A stretch of DNA of 64,000 nt from Schistosoma mansoni (lineage: Eukaryota > Platyhelminthes > Trematoda > Strigeidida > Schistosomatidae): positions 62,001 to 126,000 of the forward strand of contig NW_017386049.1 in assembly GCF_000237925.1 (NCBI RefSeq). The letters run 5' to 3'. Below are positions 33,034 through 42,754 of the stretch, one piece after another; positions within the stretch are counted from its first letter, which is position 1; the number at the start of each line of letters is the position of its first letter. Both the position numbers and the translations under genes were made by a program. The notes under the pieces were generated by a model. It worked only from the letters and a program-made list of their open reading frames with translations, was not told the DNA's origin and did not search any database.

Positions 33034-33335
33034 CTTACTTACGTACGCCTGTTACCCCTCGTCGAAGAGCATAGGCCGCTCACCAGCATTGTCCATCCAA
33101 CTCTGTCCTGAGCCTTCCTTTCCAGTTCTTTCCAGTTATTATTCATCCTTTTCATATCTGCTTCTATTTCCCGATGTAATGTGTTCTTCGGCCTTCCTCT
33201 TTTCCGCTTCCCTTCCAGATACCAAGTAAGGGATTGCCTTGTAATGTACATTGGTGATTGCCGTAATGTGTGTCCGATCCACTTCCAACGTCTTTTCCTA
33301 ATTTCCTCATCAGTTGGAAGCTGGTTTGTCCTCTC
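33034..33335 (-). pseudogene. RTE (SR2-like) LINE C-terminal fragment
   Basis: Minus-strand frame with [20 protein letters not shown] and [14 protein letters not shown], preceded by [18 protein letters not shown]. Starts at the ACTTACTTACG tail complement. 5' truncated. A close relative of the 38.2-kb copy. Confidence 0.8.
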
Positions 33336-34071
33336 TCACAAATAACTTATTCGAAAACATAATTAATGTTAACACTTATTCTAAATTCTGCTTTGACATT
33401 TACTTTTCTAATGAGACTATTGTAGAACGTTTTGACCAACAAACATTCCTGCAATTAAGCAGACGTCATAGTAAAAAGAAACAATTTACAAATAGGGAAA
33501 CTCCGCTGAAGTTGAAAAGCCAAATGGTCTGACGAACCAAAAAATAAAATACGTGAATCCAGTGTCTACTAAGAAACTCTTATCTCGTAGAAATTTTTCA
33601 GTTAGCTAAGAAATACGATAATGTCGAATTTTAGTTGAAAATTTTGGAACTTGAATAAAATTTTTATAAGCCTATCCTCCAATTTCATGCTTTCGTGCCC
33701 GCAAGTTTTAAGAAGAGTTGTATCTCAAATTGTACTGAAATTGAGGACTAAAAATGAATACAGTCTCTTAAAGTGTCTCAATGTTTATGACCTGAAGAAA
33801 TTCCAAACCTCTTTCTTGAGAAGTGCGCTGACATTCTGTGCGATCGATACAACAGCAGTTTTAACGAATCTTTTTATGCCAAAAATGTGAAGAAAGATAA
33901 AGATAATTCCGATAGCAAAGAAAGTATTTAGAGGTGAAAAAGCTAAATTGAGACAATAGCAGTAACTCATTTTTGTCTTGGTTGTTTGAATGTTCTCATT
34001 CACGTTTGGGACTGCAATTGATCAGCCTCTTATTGGCATGTGTGCATTCTATACGGATTGTCTTGATATTG

Positions 34072-34185
34072 CACTGGAGTGAACATCAAATCGGAGATGC
34101 AGGTACATCCAGGTGACAAGTTTTAAACAGAATGGATCGCGCATTGTGAGTTCCACTACTAGCCACCATTCATCTCTGCTTGAAA
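34072..34185 (+). mobile_element. Type I (S-alpha) SINE relic
   Basis: GAGATGCAGGTACATCCAGG precedes a heavily mutated ribozyme region, and the end CCACCATTCATCTCTGCTT matches the S-alpha 3' part. The ribozyme is destroyed. Confidence 0.65.
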
Positions 34186-34689
34186 TAGCAATAGATTTAA
34201 TCTTCCTCAAGACTATCGGAACATTATTTGTACCAATGCTTAAGCCAGTAATAAAAGAGTTATACCTATCCATATTAAATTATTTACAAATGCAAAATAC
34301 CTACTCTGAATACTGCTGTTGTTTTGCATCATAATATGATGTTCGGTTTGGAAAAGCGTATGAAGTATGTTCTATGCTCGTGTCTACACGATATCTCTTG
34401 ATTTGACTTTCAAGGTGGGTCACTTCAATAAGGATAGCTGGTTAACTGGTTGACTATGTTTTTATTTCACTGGAAAAAAAAACATTATTCTATGTTCAGT
34501 GGAAAGTGTTTTTAATCAATATTTAAGGTCTGCTAGAAGGAACTGATTTTCTTCTTAACGTTTTCATGTTTTTATTTTGCATGACATACTAGTTATAGAG
34601 AACAGTTTTATCAGTTTTATGGGTGATCTCACTGTATGTGAACCAATTTCAGTCTCTTTAGGTTCTTTAGCAATGAATGAGTTTCCCTT

Positions 34690-35015
34690 AAATGATGTTC
34701 TTTTCCAAATAGTCTGACAGCTAATCCTTCTAAATGTCAAAGTAACAATTTATTCCTGAAACCAGAGCAAAACGTAAACAAACTATTGGAATCCGATAAA
34801 AGTTGTACTATTCCAGATCGTGTACAAAAACCGTCGAAGGTCTTTTATCTTGGTGCAATGATCCCGTCTTATCTCTCTTGGTCTTCTCATGTTTTACTGT
34901 TATCAATGAAAATTTTCCGTGTGACTTACTATATAAACGAGCTACGTGTTTTTGACATTAGTGGACATTTAGTTTTACGATTTGTAGGTTTTCGTATACT
35001 ACTTATTATTCTTTA
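34690..35015 (+). pseudogene. Non-LTR reverse transcriptase fragment
   Basis: Plus-strand pieces LTANPSKCQSNNLFLKPEQ and VFYLGAMIPSYLSWSSHVLL fit the region after the catalytic motif in CR1/Jockey-type enzymes (L..N..KC, then yLG..i...lsWs.Hv). This is a different lineage from the two CR1 copies in the window, with frameshifts at its left side. Confidence 0.5.
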
Positions 35016-35282
35016 ATCTTCTTCATTATTCTTTCCTTTTGAAAAAAGATTTTTATTTATTGCGCAAACTGCTGAAGGCAGCTTTCAGGGTGTGTAATAA
35101 ATCTTTTGAGGTTATTATTATAGTTCTAAATAAATTTTTAAAATCATGCAAACTCCTGTCAGGTGTTGTCTAATCAGCTACTATTCATCCACTACATTCT
35201 TATCTTAATTCTTTTATATCTTCTGGTGGAACGAAACGATAATATATTAGATTCCATACACTCAAGCGAAGGTATAAAAGCC

Positions 35283-35535
35283 TTCAAATGCCCTGGTACG
35301 GCCAAGAGTGGTGAGAGTCCGCTCTGCCTTTCGAAATGCTCCCACATAGCCACGCGTATATAGCCTCTGCCAGCGAAGTCCTACTCACTACCTTCTAGCA
35401 ACACGGGTGTTGTTTACGAAATGGAGAGGACGAACAGCGAACGGCCGGCGCTTTAACCGAGTTGGTGGACACGGAAAGTCCACCTATGGGGAGATGGAAA
35501 ACCCTGATTCCAAACAAATGGTGCACATGGGCTTC
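35283..35535 (+). mobile_element. Repeat C retroposon, 3' truncated
   Basis: Starts AATGCCCTGGTACGGCC and ends near GGTGCACATGGGCTTCAATA, covering about the first half of the unit. Confidence 0.75.
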
Positions 35536-35654
35536 AATATTCTACATTTTTTTACTTCTATGGAACGAATAAGCCATCAACAGATATTCAACGACAATTT
35601 CAATGGATTTACAGTTTTCATACAATGTCCGTTTATCTACGTTTTTGGTTCAGA

Positions 35655-35785
35655 AGGAGTTTTGTGGCGATTTCAGTATTTTCATCCTTGAAATCATGAG
35701 TCAATTGAAGCTACACCATCATGAAAACCTGGAAGCACTGGAAGGCCATTTCGTCCTATTATGGGACTCCTCAGTAGTGCGTTTT
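35655..35785 (-). mobile_element. Type II hammerhead SINE fragment near last exon
   Basis: Minus-sense tail and ribozyme (AGGAGTTTTGTGGCGATTTC to CTCCTCAGTAGTGCG), truncated after the ribozyme. It lies less than 80 bp upstream of the acceptor of gene A exon 11. Stem I and stem III carry mismatches. Confidence 0.75.
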
Positions 35786-35863
35786 GTCTTGTATTTTTGT
35801 TCTAACTCCATTTTAATGACAAGTATAAGTTGTATTTATGATTCTTACTTTATTATATTTCAG

Positions 35864-36058
35864 ATAGATTTGCATACAATAGATAAGGTGTATAAAGCTA
35901 AATATGGAATATATCTGTCGGATGATGTGAAACGAATTTACTATGGTGAATATGCTGATGCTTTGTTAAAACTTTTGAAAAAAGAAGAAATCCCAGATAT
36001 ATATCAACATTCAATACCATTACCATTACCTCCATTACTTCACGCGATTGAACCTTGA
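35864..36058 (+). CDS. Gene A exon 11: annexin C-terminus
   Basis: Acceptor TTTCAG, stop TGA 36056-36058. Encodes IDLHTIDKVYKAKYGIYLSD then GEYADALLKLLKKEE, and a proline/leucine-rich tail. The order idL..i...y...yg..L.ddvk...geY..aLL.Ll is the hallmark of the last annexin helices. The extension PDIYQHSIPLPLPPLLHAIE goes beyond the usual annexin end. Confidence 0.85.
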   Translation: MDLHTIDKVYKAKYGIYLSDDVKRIYYGEYADALLKLLKKEEIPDIYQHSIPLPLPPLLHAIEP

Positions 36059-36227
36059 ATGATGTTCATCCTCTTTTATAACTTCGTGGACTTTTTTGAA
36101 ATAAGTTGTATGTACGGACAAGTTCTTGACGTTTGTGTTGCTTACAAAATGTCAGTAGTAAAGTTATGTAAACGAATTATTCTTTTTGAAATTAACGCTT
36201 GATAATATAAAAAAATAGATACCAGTC

Positions 36228-36251
36228 AGTTTAAACAAATTTGTTTAAACT
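36228..36251. repeat. 24-nt perfect palindrome
   Basis: AGTTTAAACAAA is followed immediately by TTTGTTTAAACT, 170 bp after the gene A stop codon. It may belong to the neighbouring transposon sequence, or form a cruciform or RNA hairpin near the gene end. Confidence 0.75.
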
Positions 36252-36279
36252 CTAGCGATAAAAACTCTGACCTGGATGG

Positions 36280-36420
36280 TTTGATCGTGGACATTTCATC
36301 GTTCTTCTGAACGACATCATCAGTGAAAACTTCAGGTGGAAGTGAAGTTTTCGAATTCCTTCACATACAGCTCACAGCTTGTCCTGTAGACCTAGGTGTT
36401 CATTGGTTTTTGTTGACCTT
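36280..36420 (+). repeat. Dispersed repeat J
   Basis: TTCTTCTGAACGACATCATC through GCTTGTCCTGTAGAC resembles 37307-37430 and its twin 46209-46331. Probably part of the Penelope-like element complex here, though that is inference. Confidence 0.5.
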
Positions 36421-36767
36421 AAACCTGTCGTTGTTTACTTCTTTATCTTGATTGTATCTCCCATTGCTTTAGTTTCTGATTCTATGATTGTTCATAATTT
36501 AAAAAGCTATTTTTGTTTTATACTAAGAAAGATGATCTGAGGGTTCACTGTCGAGGCAATTACTTCATTACTATAAGATGTATCGTTCAATGTTTATATC
36601 GTTCATTACAATCTGCTAGTATATATCGCCAATTGTATGTGATCGTGCATATCAAGCAAAGAACAGTTCTTCACTTTGAACAAACAGAGTTTAAAAGCTG
36701 CTAGGGTAGAAACTCTACAACCATGAACTCGTTGTAGCATTTTAAAAACAAACTCTTGAATCGAAGT

Positions 36768-36945
36768 CTTCAGATTATCTGAAGGTAATGAAATTATTCG
36801 TGTGTTTTTGTCCGTACACGTTTCCATTATCATAAGTGAATAACGAGGTCTTCGATGACAAAATTTGCAATGACAAAGGAGTTAAACAACAAACTATCAT
36901 TCATAGATGTACTAGTCACCAGAACCGATACAAAAAAACTCGAGA
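36768..36945 (+). pseudogene. Penelope-like element, RT end (left contig copy)
   Basis: Frame MTKELNNKLSFIDVLVTRTD then KKLE, the conserved Penelope segment (n.L.FlDv.v.r...l.T) after the catalytic palm. It ends at the gap. The sequence is nearly identical to 41081-41260 except for small indels, including one fewer A in a homopolymer. Confidence 0.75.
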
Positions 36946-37145
36946 NNNNNNNNNNNNNNNNNNNNNNNNNNNNNNNNNNNNNNNNNNNNNNNNNNNNNNN
37001 NNNNNNNNNNNNNNNNNNNNNNNNNNNNNNNNNNNNNNNNNNNNNNNNNNNNNNNNNNNNNNNNNNNNNNNNNNNNNNNNNNNNNNNNNNNNNNNNNNNN
37101 NNNNNNNNNNNNNNNNNNNNNNNNNNNNNNNNNNNNNNNNNNNNN
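36946..37145. other. Assembly gap (200 N)
   Basis: Placeholder run of 200 N, true size unknown. It separates the Penelope-like fragment from a contig that is nearly identical to 46048-49190. Confidence 0.99.
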
Positions 37146-37306
37146 GGACGACATAGCCGTCAAGTGCTTCCAAGTTTTCAGTGGTGGCCAACATTGATTG
37201 ATTCATAATTTCAATGCGATAATAAAATGAATGTAGACATTTAAGTGAATGAAATGTATTTTTCGCCATTTCTTCAACTGTTCGGAAGTAATTTCACATA
37301 GTAATT

Positions 37307-37429
37307 CATCGTCCTTCTGAACGACATCATCAGCACAGCACTTCGGGTAGGAGTGAAATGTTTGAATTTCTCCACATGTGGTTCACAGCCTGTCCTGTAG
37401 ACTCTGAGGTGTCGTTCAGAAGGACGATG
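37307..37429. repeat. 20-bp perfect inverted repeat
   Basis: Arms CATCGTCCTTCTGAACGACA (37307-37326) and its exact complement (37410-37429) enclose 83 bp. The twin lies at 46209-46331. It belongs to repeat J. Confidence 0.8.
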
Positions 37430-38180
37430 AAAGCCCCACGACCTAACCATCCAGCTCAAAGAACAAAACTCCGTCAAAACGCTTCATACACAATAGGTCA
37501 CCCTCAATGGTCCTTGTAGAGCAGTCTCGAACGTCTTACCTATTAACCAGAACCATTTCCAATAACTGGCATGCTTTTGAACTGATATGGCTACTTATTT
37601 CCATTAATTCTGCACCGCTGCTGAACGAGCTTTTTCTAGATACCTCTTTTCCTTCTTCACATGCTCCAAAATGCACCTAGTAGCGACTCCTTGAAAATTG
37701 ATGGATTAAACAACGTACTACCATACATCTACGATTGATGTCGTACACTTTAATTGTTCCAAAATCTAAAAAAAACTACTCTTGGTCTGAACACTCTTGT
37801 CCATATTTGTGTGAGAGACGTTATAATTTATAGTAAGTTGACGAATACTTTTCAGTGTTTTCATGTACATGAGACGAAGAAAATGTTGAAACGTTTCAAT
37901 GGAGATATTCTATGAGTAAGTTAGACATGGTGAACGTTTCCATTAACGATTTCATAATTATGGGACTTTTTCAAAACGTATTCCATAAATGATTTTCTCG
38001 AAGTCATGGCATCAAAATAAACCAACTAAATGGTTTTGAATTAATTCATAGTTTAACTTCTAGGTTTCAAGTGGTTAAAGAGAATCTTCAGTACAAAAGA
38101 ACTGTAAGTAAGAATATGACCAGTACACAACCAAAGTTATCTAGGAACCGTGTAAAGCTACTGAGCAGTCAAATATAATT

Positions 38181-38530
38181 GTGATCATTAACAACATTCA
38201 CTGGCCGGATACTATCAACAACAGCCTACTGTGCGAGAGGACAAACCAGCTCCCAGCTGAAGAGGAAATTAGGGAAAGACATTGGAAGTGGATAGGACAT
38301 TCTTTAGGGAAATCATCAAACTGCATCACGAGGCAATCCCTACCTTGGAATCCTGAAGGGAAGCAGAAAAGAGGAAGGCTAAAGAACACATTACGGCGGG
38401 AAATAGAAGCAGATATGTAAAGAATGAATAACAACTGTAAAGCATTGCCCAGGACAGGGTTGGATGGAGAATGCTGGTGGGCGGCCTATGCTCCTCCACG
38501 AGGGGTAAAAGACGTAAGTAAGTAAGTATC
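38181..38530 (+). pseudogene. RTE (SR2-like) LINE C-terminal fragment
   Basis: Frame with [39 protein letters not shown] and IEADM, then a stop and the shifted remainder, with the GTAAGTAAGTA tail. 5' truncated. The twin is at 47083-47432. Confidence 0.85.
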
Positions 38531-38647
38531 AAAGTATATGTCCACCCTTCCTAATACAACTTTTTATGCTGTGTTGATCTTAAATGAGTAATATTTCTGG
38601 AAGAAAAACATTCATTATCCGATTATAATTAATCTATATTTATCACG

Positions 38648-39080
38648 AGGGGTTTTGTGGAGATTTAGTGTCTTAAAAGTTGAAAGCGTGAATCAATTGA
38701 AGCTAGACAACCATGTAAAACCTAGAAGCACTGGACGGCCGTTTCGTCCTAATATGGGACTCCTCAGTACTGCGCATCCACGATCCCTCACTCGCGAGAT
38801 TCGAAACCAGGACCCACCAGTCTCGAGCCAGAGTCCTTAACCAATAAACCTTTGAGCCGGCCGGCATCCAACGGTGTTATTATCTAACTTCAACTGATCC
38901 ACGAAGTTAGAGCAACCGTTCAACAATTGTCTTCAGCGAGCTCCTATCTCACGAGTGCGGGATCGCGGATGCGCACTGTTGAGGAGTCCCGTAATAGAAT
39001 GAAACGGCCTTCAAGTGCTTCCAGGTTTCCCATGGTGGTCTTGCTTCAATTGAATCAAGCTTTCAACTATGATAATTCAT
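38648..39080. mobile_element. Type II hammerhead SINE fold-back pair
   Basis: Minus-strand unit 38648-38950 and plus-strand part 38951-39080. The outer ends are inverted (GGGGTTTTGTGGAGATTTAG at the left). Neither ribozyme is intact: the left has two stem I mismatches and the right has TTGAGGA. The twin is at 47550-47982. Confidence 0.8.
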
Positions 39081-39496
39081 ATTTGTTTGTTTGAATTGAG
39101 TGGTATACTTTTTTTCTTCACATCTGAATTTGTACTCATTTCCGACGAATGATTATTTCAATAGTTACCCAATATAAGGTAAACAATGGTCTGTACTTTG
39201 TTTATCTAGTTATAAATGATCCCACTCGAGTAAATAAACCATCCAAAATTAGAAAAGTATTTTTATTTTTTTCTCTTAATGTTTACTTAGTGAAGAAATA
39301 ACAGATCAGTCTACATTTTATGTAATGAGAATCAACATAGAAATGCAGTTGCCATGGTTCCTACGATCCAGTTTGGATAATAATGATCAATACAAGATCA
39401 AGTTCATAGTAGACATGGAATTCTTTCTATTTATAAATGGTTAAAGTACAGTATAAATTGACATTCAAATTTTGAAACAAAGACTGAACATCGAAA

Positions 39497-39562
39497 ATGA
39501 TGTTAGATCTATTCAACCGTTTGTTTTACATTCTGCTTGAAATCTTACGGATGATATTTCAG
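39497..39562 (+). CDS. Second copy of gene B leader exon (likely haplotig)
   Basis: Identical to gene B exon 1 at 48399-48464. It is probably the same locus represented twice and not a separate gene, since no microexon or later exon follows before the gap. Confidence 0.6.
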
Positions 39563-39656
39563 GTAATTCAAATCATTATCGTTTCATTACAATATATATA
39601 TGCCATACTTATAATAGCTTTTTCATATTTATATTATTTATGATAACACGAATAAG

Positions 39657-39745
39657 TCACCCCTCGTCGTGAAACATAGACCGCCCACCAGGATTGTCCA
39701 TCGAATTCCGTCCTGAGCAATTCTTTCCAGTTCCTATTTATCCTG
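39657..39745 (-). pseudogene. RTE LINE 3' relic
   Basis: Short degraded match to the RTE 3' end (CACCCCTCGTCGTGAAACAT, CCAGGATTGTCCATC). Twin at 48559-48647. Confidence 0.6.
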
Positions 39746-39829
39746 TCAATTTGTTATGTATAAAAGTCTACCATTGTCTTCATTGAGTTGATATCTCAAA
39801 ACGGAACTGGTTGAACTCCACTGATCACT

Positions 39830-40118
39830 GTTGTGAGATATCAGCTCACTGATAACAAAGGTGGACATGTTGCTCAAACTTCGTGTGTTGGTTGAAGTTA
39901 GACATTAACACCGTCGGATGCCTGCCAGCTCAGTGGCGCTAGAGGTTAAGTGCTCTGGCCCGAGACTGGTAGGTCCTGTGTTCGAATCTCACTCGCAATG
40001 CGGGATCGTGGATGCGCACTGCTGAGGAGTCTCACAATAGGACGAAACGGTCGTACAGTGCTTCCAGGTTTTCCATGATGGTCTAGCTTCAATTGACTCA
40101 CGATCTTAACCATATAAA
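39830..40118 (+). mobile_element. Type II hammerhead SINE
   Basis: Plus-strand unit with leader, tRNA-like head (TCAGTGGCGCTAGAGG, TGTGTTCGAATCTC), ribozyme and partial tail. The allelic or duplicate copy at 48732-49020 has a damaged ribozyme. Confidence 0.8.
40016..40061 (+). ncRNA. Hammerhead ribozyme, type II, intact (GUA site)
   Basis: GCACTG, CTGAGGA, GTCTCACAATAGGAC, GAA, ACGGTCGT, A, CAGTGC. Stem I is perfect and the cleavage triplet is GTA, which satisfies the NUH rule. The twin at about 48918-48963 has GAACTG-TTGAGGA and AAAAC, so it is dead. Confidence 0.8.
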
Positions 40119-40129
40119 ATTCGTTCATT

Positions 40130-40440
40130 CATTTCGATAGTGTAATATAAGAAGACGAGGATTATAAGAACTATGTGATGAGATATTAGCGCAATACTTT
40201 TCGAACAATCTGATCACACATATGATATAATTGTTAAGAACATTTATATATAAAAATAAAAGGTCTCCTCTTACCTTCCTCATTTCCAGTCTAGTTGACA
40301 TTTTATTTATTCCTAACAAGTATATGTGTGATCAGACTGTTCGAAAAGTATTGCGCTAATATCTCAGGACATAGTTCTGATAATCTTCGCCTTCTTATAT
40401 TACACTATCGAAACTTATCAAATGGGACGAATTGCTTTAA
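40130..40440. repeat. Inverted pair of repeat D
   Basis: The left arm (about 40132-40262) and the inverted right arm (about 40300-40430) share GTGTAATATAAGAAG, GCGCAATACTTTTCGAACA and TCTGATCACACATAT, forming a hairpin of about 125 bp per arm with a short spacer. Confidence 0.75.
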
Positions 40441-40510
40441 ACATTCGTTCATTCAGTCAAGGGAATCATGTGTTATAATACATAATAAGAAATTCTATGA
40501 TAAAAATCAT

Positions 40511-40868
40511 TAGGGGTTTTGTGGAGATTTCAGTATTTTTTAATAGTTGAAATCATGAGTTAATTGAGGCTAGACCATCATGGAAAACCTGGAAGCACTG
40601 GACGACCGTTTCGTCCTATTGTGAGACTCCTCAGCAGTGCGTATCCACGATCCCACCTTGCGAGCAAGATTTGAACACAGGACCTACCAGTTTCGAGCCA
40701 GAGCACTTAACCTCTAGCGCTACTGGGCCGGCAGGCATTCAACGGTGTCAATGTCTAACTTCAACCAATTCACGTAGTTTGAACAACCGTTCACCAACTG
40801 TCTTCAGTGAGTTGTTATCTCATAACGGACATGGTTGAACTCCACTGGTCACTGCTTACCACTAGAAC
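40511..40868 (-). mobile_element. Type II hammerhead SINE, full length
   Basis: Runs from GGGGTTTTGTGGAGATTTCA to CACTGGTCACTGCTTACCAC on the plus strand, i.e. a complete minus-strand unit. It is absent from the allelic position at 49193. Confidence 0.82.
40595..40640 (-). ncRNA. Hammerhead ribozyme, type II, intact
   Basis: Same sequence as the intact motif at 28775-28820: GCACTG, CTGAGGA, GTCTCACAATAGGAC, GAA, ACGGTCGT, C, CAGTGC. Confidence 0.85.
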
Positions 40869-40880
40869 TCTATGATAATA

Positions 40881-41080
40881 NNNNNNNNNNNNNNNNNNNN
40901 NNNNNNNNNNNNNNNNNNNNNNNNNNNNNNNNNNNNNNNNNNNNNNNNNNNNNNNNNNNNNNNNNNNNNNNNNNNNNNNNNNNNNNNNNNNNNNNNNNNN
41001 NNNNNNNNNNNNNNNNNNNNNNNNNNNNNNNNNNNNNNNNNNNNNNNNNNNNNNNNNNNNNNNNNNNNNNNNNNNNNNNN
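40881..41080. other. Assembly gap (200 N)
   Basis: Placeholder run of 200 N, true size unknown. Confidence 0.99.
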
Positions 41081-42140
41081 CTTCAGATTATCTGAATGTA
41101 TTGAAATTATTCGTGTGTTTTTATCCGTACACGTTTCCATTATCATAAGTGAATAACGAGGTCTTCGATGACAAAATTTGCAATGACAAAGGAGTTAAAC
41201 AACAAACTATCATTCATAGATGTACTAGTCACCAGAACCGATACAAAAAAAACTCGAGACTAATATACATCGGAAACCTATCTACACAGATCAACTTCTC
41301 AATTACAATAGCAACAACCAAAGAACGCGTAAAAGTAACTGTGTACAAACTTTATTCAAGAGGGCGAGAAAACGCTACAGCACACTTACCGCGCTGTGAA
41401 CAAAAACAAAATATCTATCGATTATCTTTCAAAAGAATGACTACCTTTGCAATTTCACCAAAAAATACCAACAAAACGCATCAGCAGAAACGAAGTGTTA
41501 CGGGAGAACTGAAGACATTTGGCTGATTAAAACCTTTTTACTGTACATCAATTTTACTGTGTTTTTGGATGTGTTTGTTTTACTTAACCTTTGTACTTGT
41601 TTGTTTATATCACTCTTTTCGGACACTTTGGTTTCTTTTGTCATTGGTTTGGTATTTGGGAGTTTTTGCTCCGGGAACCTACAAAATTGAAGGTTTGTTT
41701 TGTAATTGTTATAATTATTGTTGTTAGAACGACTTTGGTCGATTATTTGTGAATTGCGAATAAACTTGGTATCTAATTTGAAGTTTTCGTTCTCTTGCCT
41801 ACTTGGGTTCGTGATTTGCGAATATCGACGGCCAGTACTTCAATAGTTGGAACGGGCAAAATTCTTAATTGGACGTAACACGAAGTCAGGTACAGAAAAC
41901 TTCAAACAGATAATTCTACCATGTATAAAAGCCATATCAGAATTTCCTGAAGCCATTTGCAATAAGCGTGGTACAAAAACCAACAAAGTGATTTCAATTA
42001 CTCCTGTGCAAACCGAAGGACAAAATGACAAAGAAGAAAAAGCAAACATTATCTACAAAATAAACTGTTCCAATTGTGAAAAACACTACATTGGACAAAG
42101 TGGACGCGCCCTTCATCTTCTCCTGCACGAACATCAATAA
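41081..42140 (+). pseudogene. Penelope-like element, RT end plus GIY-YIG domain
   Basis: After LNNKLSFIDVLVTRTD, an extra A shifts the frame into ETNIHRKPIYTDQLLNYNSN and CVQTLFKRARKRYSTL, then into SVTGELKTF. A region of about 320 bp (41527-41846) without recognisable Penelope frame follows. Then comes CIKAISEFPEAICNKRGTKT and the GIY-YIG part IIYKINCSNCEKHYIGQSGR with ALHLLLHEHQ. Domain order (RT thumb, linker, endonuclease) is that of Penelope-like elements. Frameshifts, a possible inner insertion and the missing end make it inactive. It differs in sequence from the copy at 6140-6806. Confidence 0.8.
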
Positions 42141-42211
42141 GCCGTCGAAAGCCGTTTCAACAGACTAAGTTGTATCGTGTAAACATGATCAGCGATCAAC
42201 AATACAGAACT

Positions 42212-42741
42212 TTTTATTATTTTATTTTAATTAAACACTTAAATATTGGTACAAAGGGGCACCGAATACATATGCGCCGCACAAATCAAATGAGATTTGT
42301 GTGAGGGCTGTGATACTGCACGGGTGCCCAGAATGAAGCAGGTGGTTTTCTTACAAAACCACAACCGGAGCCTTTGACCTAAAGATCTGATCCACAAGGC
42401 AGTGGAGCATCGTAAGGAGATGCAGTCCATTGTAGCCGGTGACCAACGACGATTGGTTCTTACGCCATTTGTTCCCTCAGGATACTGAAAGCAATGTGCA
42501 CCACTGGTTTGGAATGAGGGTTTTCCAACTCCCCTAGGTGGACTTCCCGTGTCCACCAACCCGGTTAAAGCGACGGACATCTCCTTTTCGTCTTCTCAAT
42601 TTTTTAAACAACAGTAATGTTGCGAGAAGGCAGTGAGTAGGACTTCACTGGCAGAGGCTATATACGCGTAGTTATGTGAGAGCATTTGGAGAGGGAGAGC
42701 GGACTCTCCTCACTTTCGGCCGTACCAAGGCATTTGGGGGC
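42212..42741 (-). mobile_element. Repeat C retroposon, full length, with 13-bp duplication
   Basis: Minus-strand copy from the A/T tail at 42212 to TGCCCCCAAATGCCTTG (complement) at 42741. The exact duplication ACAATACAGAACT lies at 42199-42211 and 42742-42754. This copy defines both ends of the family. Confidence 0.85.
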
Positions 42742-42754
42742 ACAATACAGAACT

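Larger units (their letters stand above)
16559..36058 (+). pseudogene. Annexin gene A (full span, 11 exons; probably disrupted)
   Basis: Annexins are cytosolic or membrane-associated calcium- and phospholipid-binding proteins; in schistosomes several sit in the tegument. Proposed exons: 16559-16624, 16920-16936, 18431-18555, 19559-19653, 20552-20750, 20812-20944, 21692-21993, 24843-24927, 26192-26301, 29922-30034 and 35864-36058. The clearest annexin features are SSSNAERQNIMHQYNRILKK (repeat 1), ADELYRAIMSTDVRRTTSLL (next repeat), WTSGQLHNILVAICKYY (repeat 3) and the repeat 4 end IDLHTIDKVYKAKYG plus GEYADALLKLL. Splice phases join without conflict through exons 1-5 and 7-8, and again from exon 10 to exon 11. 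Exon 6 is one base out of frame and exon 7 contains a TAA at 21857-21859, so the gene is either a pseudogene, mis-assembled, or skips these exons. The type-II KGxGT calcium loops are not evident. Confidence 0.75.
37146..40293 (+). repeat. Near-identical copy of 46048-49193 (likely haplotig)
   Basis: Constant offset of 8902 bases. The first 2.7 kb differs at only a handful of sites; divergence rises in the SINE near 39830-40118. It includes a copy of the gene B leader exon at 39497-39562. Both ends of the containing contig are gaps. Confidence 0.9.

Noticed and set aside
37307-37430. Hammerhead-like phrase CTGATGA...GAA on the minus strand within repeat J
   Set aside because: The bases that should close stem II next to the core do not pair properly, and no stem I or cleavage triplet could be placed.
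36836-41156. Long frames spanning the gaps at 36946-37145 and 40881-41080
   Set aside because: Artefacts of N translation. The short real part matches a Penelope-like element.
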